DNA of 32,684 bases from Burkholderiales bacterium (GTDB taxonomy: Bacteria; Pseudomonadota; Gammaproteobacteria; Burkholderiales; Casimicrobiaceae). Position numbers and translations under genes: made by a program. The stretch lies in NCBI GenBank assembly GCA_025925475.1, contig JAICLP010000005.1:1-32684 (forward strand), read 5' to 3'. The notes under the pieces were generated by a model. It searched no databases. It was not told where the DNA came from and saw only the letters and a list, made by a program, of their open reading frames with translations. Positions 16,562 to 23,921 of this stretch are shown piece after piece (within the stretch, counting starts at the first letter, position 1; each line of letters opens with the position of its first letter).

Positions 16562-16996
16562 TCAATGGATCCGATCGGCCAGTGCGCTACGCACCGGCAG
16601 ACTGGCGTGAAAGGCGCCGAGCACCTCGACCGATTCGATCGTCGCGCGCGCGAGCTCGGGTGTTACGTCGTTTGCGATGCGGGCAAGACCGAGCACGTGA
16701 ATGTGAAGCTTCCGCCCCGCCGCGAGCGCCCGTTCGAGGTCCACCCGATCGATGTGCAGCAGGCCGAGCACGAGGTCGCGGCGGGCCACGGTGCGCTTGA
16801 CCGCATCGGCGTGCACGGAGAGTTGATTGCGAATGGCCGTCCGGATCAGGTCCGTGCGGTTTGAATAGAAACCCTCGCGGACGAGAAGGTCGATTTGGCC
16901 GAGGTCGACAACACCAAGGTTGATCGTGAGCTTCTCGCTTTCGCCGATCCGGACACGTGGGTCGGCGGTGTTATCAGCCATCTGCTTACCATCCAT
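16562..16996 (-). CDS. CopG/ribbon-helix-helix-like transcriptional regulator
   Basis: A 144-residue protein. Residues about 18-58 (ESEKLTINLGVVDLGQIDLL, VREGFYSNRTDLIRTAIRNQ) show the beta-strand, helix, helix pattern of ribbon-helix-helix DNA-binding domains: the strand EKLTINLG pairs between monomers and inserts into the major groove, and NRTDLIRTAIR is the second helix. The remainder, IDRVDLERALAAGRKLHIHV and LGLARIANDVTPELARATIE, is a conserved C-terminal domain of unknown ligand. It immediately precedes the PHB-depolymerase-type esterase and probably controls it. The ATG at 16996 has an AGAGGA ribosome-binding site at good spacing, buried in the palindrome at 16998-17017, which suggests control of its own synthesis. 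A second ATG at 16981 is possible. Confidence 0.8.
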   Translation of the reverse strand: MDGKQMADNTADPRVRIGESEKLTINLGVVDLGQIDLLVREGFYSNRTDLIRTAIRNQLSVHADAVKRTVARRDLVLGLLHIDRVDLERALAAGRKLHIHVLGLARIANDVTPELARATIESVEVLGAFHASLPVRSALADRIH

Positions 16997-16997
16997 G

Positions 16998-17017
16998 GAC
17001 CATCCTCTTGGATGGTC
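16998..17017. promoter_or_regulatory. Perfect inverted repeat over the CopG gene ribosome-binding site
   Basis: Arms GACCATCC (16998-17005) and GGATGGTC (17010-17017) are exact complements with the loop TCTT, so the repeat reads identically outside the loop on both strands. It ends one base before the ATG at 16996 and includes the gene's AGAGGA ribosome-binding site in its loop and second arm. It could be an operator for the ribbon-helix-helix protein, which binds short palindromes, or an mRNA hairpin that hides the ribosome-binding site. Confidence 0.6.
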
Positions 17018-17564
17018 ACTTTGCCACACGCAAACGCGTTTGGCAAGCACCGTGGATGACACTCGCTACCGCCGAGCGTCGAGCAGTCGATCTTCAACAG
17101 GGCATGAAAGAGCGGAGGAACAGCAGTGGCAGTTTTGCGCGTCGCCGCTCCTCGCAACCACTTCTGTGTCGCTACCGTCGTGCAATCTCGAGGATTAACC
17201 CTCGGGTCCGGTTCGCGTCTGGCCCAAATCCGATCGCGAAGGTATTTCTTCCGCTCCATCTTCGTTTTCCCACTCGTGAAGTGGGGCCTTGCGTTGTTTT
17301 TCTCCGGCGCCGTTGCGCCGCAGCCATGCGCCGAGGGGGGTGCCGCGCGCAGCGGATAGCGTCCAGCGGTGTTGAGTGACCATGGCTGCCTCGGTTCGGT
17401 AAACGGGCAGTCTGCCGGGCTTGCCATCTTCGGTCGGTGCGCTGGCGCGCATATCCGCGTTCGAGGAGATCAAGGCGTGGATGTCGCGAACACGCGCACT
17501 CAGCAGCCGCGTCGATTGCGCATCGGTTTACGGCGATGCGGGCGCGAAAGGCCAGACACACCCG
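17018..17564. other. Intergenic stretch with no supported gene
   Basis: About 550 bases separate the CopG-like gene from the end of the desaturase gene. Open frames exist on both strands but show no domain I recognise and carry Arg-rich, shadow-like composition. The first 60 bases should contain the promoter of the CopG-esterase pair. I found no tRNA or insertion-sequence end. Confidence 0.45.
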
Positions 17565-18806
17565 TCAGTGCGGACTCGAACGCGCCGTTGACTTTTGGTG
17601 TGCAGTTGCCGGAAGTCGAGCCGGCGACAGCGATGCGTAGCTGCGCAGCTCCCGAGCGAACTTCTGCAATTCATCGATGCCGCTGGCCTCGGCCCGCTGG
17701 CACCAATCCTGAAGCTGCTCGACGAGCTGGTGTCGCGTGGCCACCGACCGGCCCCATACCGCCGCCAGCTGGGAGCGCATCGTATACATCGTCTGCAACG
17801 CGCGCACCTTCTGCAGGGTCGCGGCGATTTTCATGCGCTCGGTTTCGCGAAGAACCTTCTCGTCGCGATAGAGCCACGGCTTCAAGGTCAGCAGCGCACG
17901 CGCGTCATGCGGCGCAAACCGACGCAGCTTGCCGAGCTCCCTTGCATAAGCGCGCTTCAGCGACCTGCCGTACTTGGCGAGCACGTCGTAGCGGAAGTCG
18001 ATGATGATTTGCAGCGTATCGAGGTCGATTGCCGGCTTCGGTGCGGTGAAATGCGGAGTCGCCACGACGTGCTTGACGCGGGCGAGTCCGCACGTTTCCA
18101 GAGCGCGGATGTACAGCCAACCGCTGTCGATCTCGTACCACTTGTTCGACAGCTTGGCCGATGTCGGGTAGGCATGGTGGTTGTTGTGCAGCTCCTCCCC
18201 GCCGATGAGCAGGCCGATGGGCACGATGTTGGTGCTCACGTCAGGCGTGGACCAGTTGCGGTATCCCCAGTAATGACCAACGCCATTGATCACACCGGCC
18301 GCCCAAAACGGTATCCACACCATCTGGAGTGCGAAGATCAGCGCGCCGGGGACCATACCGAAGAGAATGAGTTCGACGACGCCCATGAGCGTCAACCCGA
18401 GAAGCGGGAGGCGGGAAAAAACGTTGCGATCGAGCCAGTCGTCTGGCGTCCCAGCGCCGTAACGCTCGACGGTTTCGCGCCGGTTCGCCTCCTTGACGTA
18501 CAGAAACACGCCGCGCCGCAAGACACGGTTGCTGCCGAAAACGCGTGGACTATGCGGATCTTCCGCGGTTTCGCATTTCGCGTGATGCTTCCGGTGAACG
18601 GCGACCCATTCGTTGGTCACCATGCCGGTCGTCATCCACAGCCACAGCCGGAAAAAATGGCTGGCGGCCGGATGCAGCTCGAGAGCGCGATGTGCCTGGT
18701 GCCGGTGCAAATACACCGTGACCGCGGCGATCGTGATGTGAGTGAGGCCAAGCGCCGCGATGGCGTTACCCCACCAGGGAAGCCCGAATACGCCGGAAAA
18801 AATCAC
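17565..18806 (-). CDS. Acyl-CoA / delta-9 type fatty acid desaturase
   Basis: A 413-residue membrane-bound di-iron desaturase that introduces a double bond into fatty acyl chains. Three histidine boxes are present: HRHQAHRAL, HRKHH and EELHNNHHAYP, with hydrophobic segments around them (ITIAAVTVYL before the first, two more between about 150 and 185). After about residue 260 there is a long helical, charged C-terminal extension of some 130 residues seen in betaproteobacterial members. The start is most likely GTG 18806, eight bases after the GGAGGA site at 18815-18820; TTG 18809 is an alternative. An ATG at 18813 is in another frame and gives no desaturase. It is divergent from the Crp-like gene, with 31 bases between the two start codons, so their promoters must overlap. 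Confidence 0.92.
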   Translation of the reverse strand: MIFSGVFGLPWWGNAIAALGLTHITIAAVTVYLHRHQAHRALELHPAASHFFRLWLWMTTGMVTNEWVAVHRKHHAKCETAEDPHSPRVFGSNRVLRRGVFLYVKEANRRETVERYGAGTPDDWLDRNVFSRLPLLGLTLMGVVELILFGMVPGALIFALQMVWIPFWAAGVINGVGHYWGYRNWSTPDVSTNIVPIGLLIGGEELHNNHHAYPTSAKLSNKWYEIDSGWLYIRALETCGLARVKHVVATPHFTAPKPAIDLDTLQIIIDFRYDVLAKYGRSLKRAYARELGKLRRFAPHDARALLTLKPWLYRDEKVLRETERMKIAATLQKVRALQTMYTMRSQLAAVWGRSVATRHQLVEQLQDWCQRAEASGIDELQKFARELRSYASLSPARLPATAHQKSTARSSPH

Positions 18807-18837
18807 CAATCATGTCCTCCCGCCATCGTTCGTCAGC

Positions 18838-19494
18838 ATGACGTCGTCGCGCGGGGATATCTGTGCGCTCGAGCGGATACCCATGTCGCTTGGCGAGATG
18901 CTTTACGAACCGGGGGGCCGTTTGCGGCATGTGTATTTTCCGACCACCTCGATTGTTTCTCTGCTCTACGTCATGGAGGATGGCGCGTCCGCGGAAATCG
19001 CCGTCGTAGGCAACGAAGGCATGCTCGCCATATCGCTGTTCATGGGCGGCGAGACCACGCCGAGCCACGCGGCGGTGCAAAGCGCTGGCTACGGCGTCCG
19101 GCTCAAGGCGCAGGTGCTGAAACAGGAATTCGCGCGCTTCGGTCCCATGATGCATCTGCTGCGCCGCTACACGCAGGCGCTGATCACGCAGACCGCGGTG
19201 TGCAATCGGCATCATTCCGTCGACCAGCAGTTGTGCCGATGGCTGCTGCTGAGCCTTGACCGGTTGTCTACGAACGAATTGTCCATGACGCAGGAGCTGA
19301 TCGCGAACATGCTGGGCGTTCGCCGCGAAGGTATTACCGAGGCGGCCGGCAAGCTGCAGGACGTCGGTTTGATCAGGTACCGCCGCGGCCGGATCACCGT
19401 GCTCGATCGTCCCGGTCTCGAGGCACGGTCCTGCGAGTGCTATCAAACGGTCAAGAAAGAATTCGATCGTCTCCTGCCCTACGTGAGCAAGTAG
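18838..19494 (+). CDS. Crp/Fnr-family transcriptional regulator
   Basis: A 218-residue regulator with a cyclic-nucleotide-binding-like beta-barrel (RIPMSLGEMLYEPGGRLRHV, YFPTTSIVSLLYVMEDGASA, EIAVVGNEGM) and a winged helix (LSMTQELIANMLGVRREGIT, EAAGKLQDVGLIRYRRGRIT). The barrel lacks the cAMP-binding RxS signature and there is no Fnr-type cysteine cluster, so its signal is unknown. Family relatives known to me normally have some 20 more residues before LGE; here the N-terminus is short, starting at ATG 18838 (MTSSRGDICALERIP), and a small frame change may have trimmed it. The gene is divergent from the desaturase by 31 bases, which makes control of membrane lipid unsaturation a reasonable guess. 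A frameshifted relative lies at 27.5-28.2 kb. Confidence 0.82.
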   Translation: MTSSRGDICALERIPMSLGEMLYEPGGRLRHVYFPTTSIVSLLYVMEDGASAEIAVVGNEGMLAISLFMGGETTPSHAAVQSAGYGVRLKAQVLKQEFARFGPMMHLLRRYTQALITQTAVCNRHHSVDQQLCRWLLLSLDRLSTNELSMTQELIANMLGVRREGITEAAGKLQDVGLIRYRRGRITVLDRPGLEARSCECYQTVKKEFDRLLPYVSK

Positions 19495-19741
19495 CACCCT
19501 GACGCTTCTGCGCGCCACCTCGCAGCAACTCGTTATCTTTTTGGCCGTGCCTCGCGACAAGTCGTTTTGTGCGCCAGCGCACAGACCGGTCGGCTAGCTT
19601 GCGTAATTCTTGCCGATGGCAGAAGTGCAGCTCGCGTGCCGCTTTTCCGGACCGAAGACCCTCCTCTTTCCGGACCCGTGCGTGGCAGGCAAAGGCCGCA
19701 CGGAGGATGCGTCATGGAGATCGTGGAGCGGAGAGAACCGA

Positions 19742-20500
19742 GTGTTGCACGAATTCCTTGCGGCCCATCGGGCCAATTTGATCGACCGCCGCAGGTCGAA
19801 GGTCGCGCGAAGGCCGTCGCCAACGGCGACCGACGCCGATCTCGAGCACGGTGTACCGCTCTTCCTCGACCAGCTCATCAAAACATTGCGCGTGGAGGAG
19901 ACGTCGGAGCCCATGCGAAGCCGAAAAGTGTCAGGTCCCTCAGGCGGTGGGACGTCGGTGTCGATTCGACAACGCGATCGCCGACGCCGTTACGGAATCG
20001 ATCGCTCCCTCGCCAACGTGCGCGTAACGGCCGGACTTCCGGCGCGACACCAACTGATCTCAGTTGCCAGCCTCGTCGCTGACGTCAAAAGCGCCGCCTC
20101 ACTCGAAGCACAAGACCGGGGATGCGAACTGACGGTCTCCTTCGTCGATCCGTCGCTGACGGTCGATTGCCGAGCCCGACATGCTGGTCGCAGCGGTCGG
20201 GAACCTGCTGCAGAACGCGTTCAAGGTCACGAAGCACCGAACCAGCGTTGCCCTGAACGCCTATGGCGTCGCCGATCGCATCCGCATCGACGTCGAGGAT
20301 TGCTGCGGCGGCCTTCGGCCGGGGGGTGCGGATCGAATGTTCCTGCTGTTCAAGCAATGCGGCGGGGACGGGTCCGGTCTCGGGCTCGGATTGGCGATCT
20401 GTCGGCGCAGCGTCCAAGCGAACAACGGCGTCCTCAGCGTCCGCGATGTGCCCGGCGTGGGCTGTGTCTTCACGATCGACCTGCCGCGGCACTCACTTCC
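19742..20500 (+). pseudogene. Broken sensor histidine kinase
   Basis: Pieces of one kinase lie in three frames. From GTG 19742 the frame reads a typical sensor start (LHEFLAAHRANLIDRRRSKV to KVSGPSGGGTSVS, about 19963). In the next frame 19962-19997 reads RFDNAIADAVTE. Back in the first frame 20000-20170 reads DRSLANVRVTAGLPARHQLI and on to FVDPSLTVD. A third frame from about 20178 gives the ATP-binding domain: N-box GNLLQNAF, VEDCCGG, GLGLGLAICRRSV and CVFTIDLPRH. Intact relatives I recall have a further stretch with the phospho-accepting His (HELRN...) between the second and third pieces; it is missing here. The gene therefore suffered internal deletions and at least two frameshifts and cannot make a working kinase. 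The last frame reads on without a stop into the gene at 20577. Confidence 0.8.
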
Positions 20501-20576
20501 CCAAACATGCTTCGGCACCGACTGCCTGAGAGCAGGGGTCGTTCTGCTTTTCTCGCTCGATCAAAAGGAGCACACG

Positions 20577-20696
20577 ATGTCTCACCAACCTCCCAAGCAA
20601 AACAAGAAGAAAGCTCAGCACACAGCCAAGGAGAAGAAGTCGATCAAGCAGCAAAAGAAACACGCAAGCGAACACGTACCGTTCATCAAGCAATAG
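20577..20696 (+). CDS. Lysine-rich small protein (39 aa)
   Basis: ATG 20577 follows AAAAGGAG at normal spacing and opens a 39-codon frame ending at TAG 20694. The product is very basic: MSHQPPKQNKKKAQHTAKEK, then KKSIKQQKKHASEHVPFIKQ. I recall homologues with the MSHQPPK start in Burkholderiales; the function is unknown to me. The composition suggests nucleic-acid or ribosome contact, or a highly soluble stress protein. Its reading frame is continuous with the last piece of the broken histidine kinase upstream, but its own ribosome-binding site argues for separate translation. Confidence 0.65.
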   Translation: MSHQPPKQNKKKAQHTAKEKKSIKQQKKHASEHVPFIKQ

Positions 20697-21182
20697 GTGC
20701 GGGTGACCGACCGCCAGTGTGAACGAAGGGCGGATGAAACCTGGCGAACCGACGGTGACGGACGTCGTCGCGTCCTCTTTGCCGTCGAATCGCCGCCTTC
20801 GCCTCCTGGCCCGGTGCTGCAAGCGCCGATCAACGTGCGCAGCACCTCGCTCGCAGTGCCGGCACTTCTCCCCGTCATTGGATTCTTGTTCGTCGCGCGT
20901 GCCGTGCTCGTACCGATCACCGTTCGCGGTGCTCGCAAGCTACGGTTGATGCCGATCGTCGACTGGTTAATAGGACAGCACGCCTGCCCCAGGCGCTCGG
21001 GGCGGCTCCCCTCACGTGTGCGAACGCATCGAGGATCTCCGACCGGTCAGTGAATTTCTTGGTTACGGGCCGCGGCAGGCCTAGCGACGAGCCATCACCA
21101 TCGACTTGCCGCCGCACTTCCTAGCGTAGGCGTGCCGCCGGCGCTTCGTGCGCCACACGCGTGACGGCGCCGTTGCACGGCC
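20697..21182. other. Non-coding stretch downstream of sdhB
   Basis: No gene is supported in these 486 bases, which lie between the lysine-rich gene and the convergent end of sdhB. Near the right end 21094-21129 reads ITIDLPPHFLA followed by a stop, resembling the C-terminal end of a histidine kinase, but a stop lies two codons upstream of it, so this is at best a relic. No sdhA sequence is present here. Confidence 0.4.
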
Positions 21183-21926
21183 TTACCGGATTGTCGGCAC
21201 GCGATGCAATGCCAGGCCACCGTCATGACCTTGGACATCCAACATTCGCAATCGAATTCTTTCGATGGCCCTCGAGGGAGACAGGCCCACCGGACAAACC
21301 TCGGTGCAGTTCATGATCGTGCGACAGCGGAATAGCCGGTAGGGATCGCTGTTCAAGTCCTCGAGACGTTCCCGCGTAGCGCGATCGCGGCTGTCACTGA
21401 TGAAGCGGTATGCCTGGATCAGTCCGGCCGGACCAACGAACCTCTTCGGGTTCCACCACGACGAAGGGCATTGGCTGGTACAACAGCCGCACATGATGCA
21501 TTCGTATGAGCCATCCAGCTTGTCACGCTCTGCCGGCGACTGCAGCCGCTCCTTTTCGGGCGGAAGTTCGTCGTTGACGAGATACGGCTTGATCGAGTCG
21601 TACTGTTTCCAGAACCGGGTCATGTCGACCACCAGGTCGCGAATGACCGGAAAGCTCGGCAAGGGCCGCAACACTACCGGTTCCCGCAGCTCACGAACCC
21701 GGGTGACGCACGCCAATCCGTTGCGACCATTGATATTGATCCCGTCCGAGCCGCATACGCCTTCGCGGCACGATTTACGGATCGTAAGCGAATCGTCCTG
21801 CGTATCCCTGATGCGCAAGATGATTTCGAGCAGCATGCGGTCGGTCGGCGCAACGTCGACATGGAAATCCTGCATGTAGGGCTTTTTGTCCCGCTCGGGG
21901 TTGTAGCGGAAGATCGAAAAATGCAA
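21183..21926 (-). CDS. sdhB: Succinate dehydrogenase iron-sulfur subunit
   Basis: A 247-residue iron-sulfur protein that passes electrons from the flavoprotein SdhA to the membrane quinone site. It has the ferredoxin-type [2Fe-2S] motif CREGVCGSDGININGRNGLAC and the C-terminal [4Fe-4S]/[3Fe-4S] ligands CIMCGCCTSQCP and CRTIMNCTEVCP. It starts at TTG 21926 (MHFSIFRYNPERDKKPYMQD) after a GGAGG site with six bases between. The end carries about 12 extra residues (GHDGGLALHRVPTIR) compared with the usual subunit. It lies only 39 bases after sdhD on the same strand; normally sdhA is between them, so the flavoprotein must be encoded elsewhere if this gene is used. Confidence 0.92.
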   Translation of the reverse strand: MHFSIFRYNPERDKKPYMQDFHVDVAPTDRMLLEIILRIRDTQDDSLTIRKSCREGVCGSDGININGRNGLACVTRVRELREPVVLRPLPSFPVIRDLVVDMTRFWKQYDSIKPYLVNDELPPEKERLQSPAERDKLDGSYECIMCGCCTSQCPSSWWNPKRFVGPAGLIQAYRFISDSRDRATRERLEDLNSDPYRLFRCRTIMNCTEVCPVGLSPSRAIERIRLRMLDVQGHDGGLALHRVPTIR

Positions 21927-21965
21927 GGAGGACCTCCGGCAGCGATGGCGTGATCGGAACCGCGA

Positions 21966-22310
21966 TTAGCCGCGCGCCATCCACAAGATTCGCATCATCC
22001 ATACGCCCGTTGCCGCCAGGCTGAAGCCCAGCAGCGCGAGAACGCAAACGCGAAGCGCGGTCGCGTGAACGTAGTCCATGACCACATCGCGAAGACCCAC
22101 CCAGGCATGCGCCAGCAACGCGGCGAAGAAGACGGTCGTGATGATGCGCACACCGTAGCTCGTCATCCATGCGTGCCACGCGGGATAGGAATGCGGCGGA
22201 TCGACGGTGAAATGCGCCAGCAAGAATACGATGAACAGGAGCATGTAGATGGCGCTTGCTCGCTGCACGAGCCAGGCGCGCAAACCCGTGGCGGCGATTC
22301 TCACAGCCAT
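21966..22310 (-). CDS. sdhD: Succinate dehydrogenase membrane anchor subunit SdhD
   Basis: A 114-residue protein with three membrane helices. It contains the family's C-terminal quinone-site region HAWVGLRDVVMDYVH, where Asp and Tyr correspond to the residues lining the ubiquinone pocket, and the N-terminal start AATGLRAWLVQRASAIYM with the conserved QR-S motif. It anchors the succinate dehydrogenase catalytic subunits to the inner membrane with SdhC. The ATG at 22310 overlaps the end of sdhC by ten bases, indicating translational coupling. Downstream there are 39 bases to sdhB, with no sign of sdhA. Confidence 0.88.
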   Translation of the reverse strand: MAVRIAATGLRAWLVQRASAIYMLLFIVFLLAHFTVDPPHSYPAWHAWMTSYGVRIITTVFFAALLAHAWVGLRDVVMDYVHATALRVCVLALLGFSLAATGVWMMRILWMARG

Positions 22311-22726
22311 GCAGCGGCAGCGAACAGCGCGATTGCCGCGCCGCCGAAGTTCACGATCCACGCGCTGCGGCGCGCGATAGGCAACCGCGAGCCGATGTCG
22401 ATGTCGCTCAGCAGGTGACGGATTCCCGCCAGCAGATGATGGGCGAGCACCCAGACAAAAAGGACCGCGGTGACTCGGAACGCAACGTTGTCGAAGAGAC
22501 GAGTGACTCGCGCGTAGGATTGCGGGCCCTCGAGAGATAGGTCGAGAAGATAAATCCCGAATGGAACGCCGAGCGCCAGGAAGAATCCTGTCACCCGGTG
22601 AGTAATGGAAGTGAGCGCACCCACCGGCATCTGGATTTGCACCAGATCGAGGAATACAGGCCGTGGGCTTCCTGTCGCTGCCACGTCACGAACGCGCGTG
22701 CGTGCTACCGCTTTCGTCCGATGCAT
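22301..22726 (-). CDS. sdhC: Succinate dehydrogenase cytochrome b556 subunit SdhC
   Basis: A 141-residue membrane protein with three helices. RPVFLDLVQIQMPVGALTSI and THRVTGFFLALG carry the conserved Ser and Arg of the quinone site, and WVLAHHLLAGIRHLLSDI carries the heme-ligand His. It is the first gene of the cluster and overlaps sdhD by ten bases. The ATG at 22726 is preceded by GGCGAGC as a modest ribosome-binding site; homology starts about 20 residues in, so the first 20 residues (many Arg) are uncertain and a later start is possible. With SdhD it forms the quinone reductase part of complex II. Confidence 0.88.
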   Translation of the reverse strand: MHRTKAVARTRVRDVAATGSPRPVFLDLVQIQMPVGALTSITHRVTGFFLALGVPFGIYLLDLSLEGPQSYARVTRLFDNVAFRVTAVLFVWVLAHHLLAGIRHLLSDIDIGSRLPIARRSAWIVNFGGAAIALFAAAAWL

Positions 22727-22869
22727 TCAAAGCTCGCCGCGTCGTTCGTCAGCCGTGGTTCAAGCGCCACGCATGGTCTGCAAAGCAGGTGGTACCCATG
22801 CCGCAACGAATCCAGCCGCTGCTCGCGGGCCGGATCAGTCCGGTTGCGGCGGTTGGGTGATTTCCGTAC

Positions 22870-22905
22870 CGGCCCCTCGAGCAAAGGCGACAGCGCGTCG
22901 TTCAT
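22870..22905 (-). pseudogene. Start of a second Rieske oxidoreductase gene (short relic)
   Basis: The HVA1 gene ends in ATGA, and the overlapping ATG at 22905 opens a frame reading MNDALSPLLEGPV before it becomes unrelated sequence. The first 14 bases, ATGAACGACGCGCT, are identical to 23905-23892, where the DUF2231 gene also ends in ATGA and the Rieske pseudogene starts with MNDALKP and EGPDF. The likely reading is that a second copy of such an oxidoreductase once followed the HVA1 gene and only its first 12 codons remain. Confidence 0.45.
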
Positions 22906-23117
22906 ACGCCGGTCTTTTTCAGCGCCGCGCCCTTGTGCATCGCGACGTGGTCGGTCTTGTCGCTCTTGATTTCATACTGCGGATCATCCGGGGTCGCGTG
23001 ATGCGTGTATCCCTTGTAGTCGGCATCGCGGGTGTGAATCTTGATGATCCTGCCGCTCACGTGGCCCGCCTCCGAGTTCCATGTTACGTGATCGCCAACC
23101 TTGAATTTAGTTGCCAT
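22902..23117 (-). CDS. HVA1/DUF2945 domain protein (71 aa)
   Basis: A 71-residue protein made of a single hypervirulence-associated TUDOR-like domain (HVA1, DUF2945). It reads MATKFKVGDHVTWNSEAGHV, then SGRIIKIHTRD, THHATPDDPQYEIKSDKTDH and VAMHKGAALKK. Small beta-barrels of this type are widespread in soil bacteria; their biochemical role is unsettled. The start at ATG 23117 is the family's MATKFKVGD start, with GGGGG upstream. It lies between the broken Rieske oxidoreductase and the relic of a second one, and its stop overlaps that relic by ATGA. A second HVA1 gene is at 24.5 kb. Confidence 0.85.
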   Translation of the reverse strand: MATKFKVGDHVTWNSEAGHVSGRIIKIHTRDADYKGYTHHATPDDPQYEIKSDKTDHVAMHKGAALKKTGV

Positions 23118-23164
23118 GACGTGTAGCCCCCGGTTGTCGCGGTTCGTGCGAGTCGCCGTGTTGC

Positions 23165-23921
23165 GCCGCGCCGGGTACCTCGAGTCGGACCGGCTCGGCA
23201 CAGGTCGCGATCAGCAACGCATCGTATGCAACGCGGCTGCCGTCCACGAGTTGCAGAGACCGGGCCTTGGTGTCGAGTCTGGCTACGGATACACCAAGCT
23301 TCACGTCGATGCCGTGCTCAAGCTAGAACGCCGGTGGCAGCAGCGGGTTCGACGCTGCGTCCGCGGTACCCGCAAGGAAACCCTTGGAAAGTTGGGTCGA
23401 TCACACGGACCTGATGCATCCGCGCTCAACAGCGTGATGCGGCCGGAATAGCGCTCGCGCCGGAGCGTTTCGGCCGCGGCGTTGCCTGCCGCACCCCCAC
23501 CCAAGATCACCACCACTTGCGGTGTTCCCGCGACCGGCGCAAACGGCTTCCGTTCCGCACGAGCAAGCTTTTCGCGAACATAAACGTTGTCATCAACTTG
23601 CTCGACGCGCCAGCAAGAGACCGGATCCAGGGCCGGCGGCCGGAGCGGCCCACCCGTGTGCAGGCTGAAACAGGCATGATGATGCCACGGGCAACGGACC
23701 GTATCGCCGATCAGCAGCCCTTCAGCCAGCGGCGCGCCGTAATGCGTGCAAATCGCGCCGATTGCAAACAGTTCATCGCCACGTCGCGCGAGCAACACCG
23801 ATTCGCCATGCGCGTGTCCCGGCAGCATCGCGCCGTCGGCGATGTTCCTGAGCGAAACGCCCTTGGTGAAGTCAGGCCCTTCGAGGGCTTGAGCGCGTCG
23901 TTCATTCTCGTCCTTCGACAC
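23165..23921 (-). pseudogene. Broken Rieske / FAD-dependent oxidoreductase
   Basis: The frame starting at 23921 encodes a Rieske [2Fe-2S] domain (CTHYGAPLAEG with its Cys and His, CPWHHHACF with one more His than usual) joined to an FAD/NAD-binding start (QVVVILGGGAAGNAAAETLR). At about 23390 the reading is lost: in the next frame it continues SKGFLAGTADAASNPLLPPAF, then an in-frame TAG at 23323-23325, then LEHGIDVKLGVSVARL and YDALLIATCAEPVRLEVPGA, and ends near 23165. Homologues continue for some 300 residues. A further one-base change near the start separates the natural start MNDALKP (ATG 23905, overlapping the DUF2231 stop by ATGA) from the EGPDF frame. The ancestor was a BphA4/AIF-like reductase of the Rieske-fused type. 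Confidence 0.85.

Noticed and set aside
18766-18813. ATG at 18813 as the start of the desaturase
   Set aside because: It is in a different reading frame from the histidine-box protein; GTG 18806 fits both frame and ribosome-binding site.
21094-21129. A possible second histidine-kinase end (ITIDLPPHFLA, stop)
   Set aside because: A stop codon lies two codons upstream of it and no further kinase motif is nearby; too short to support.
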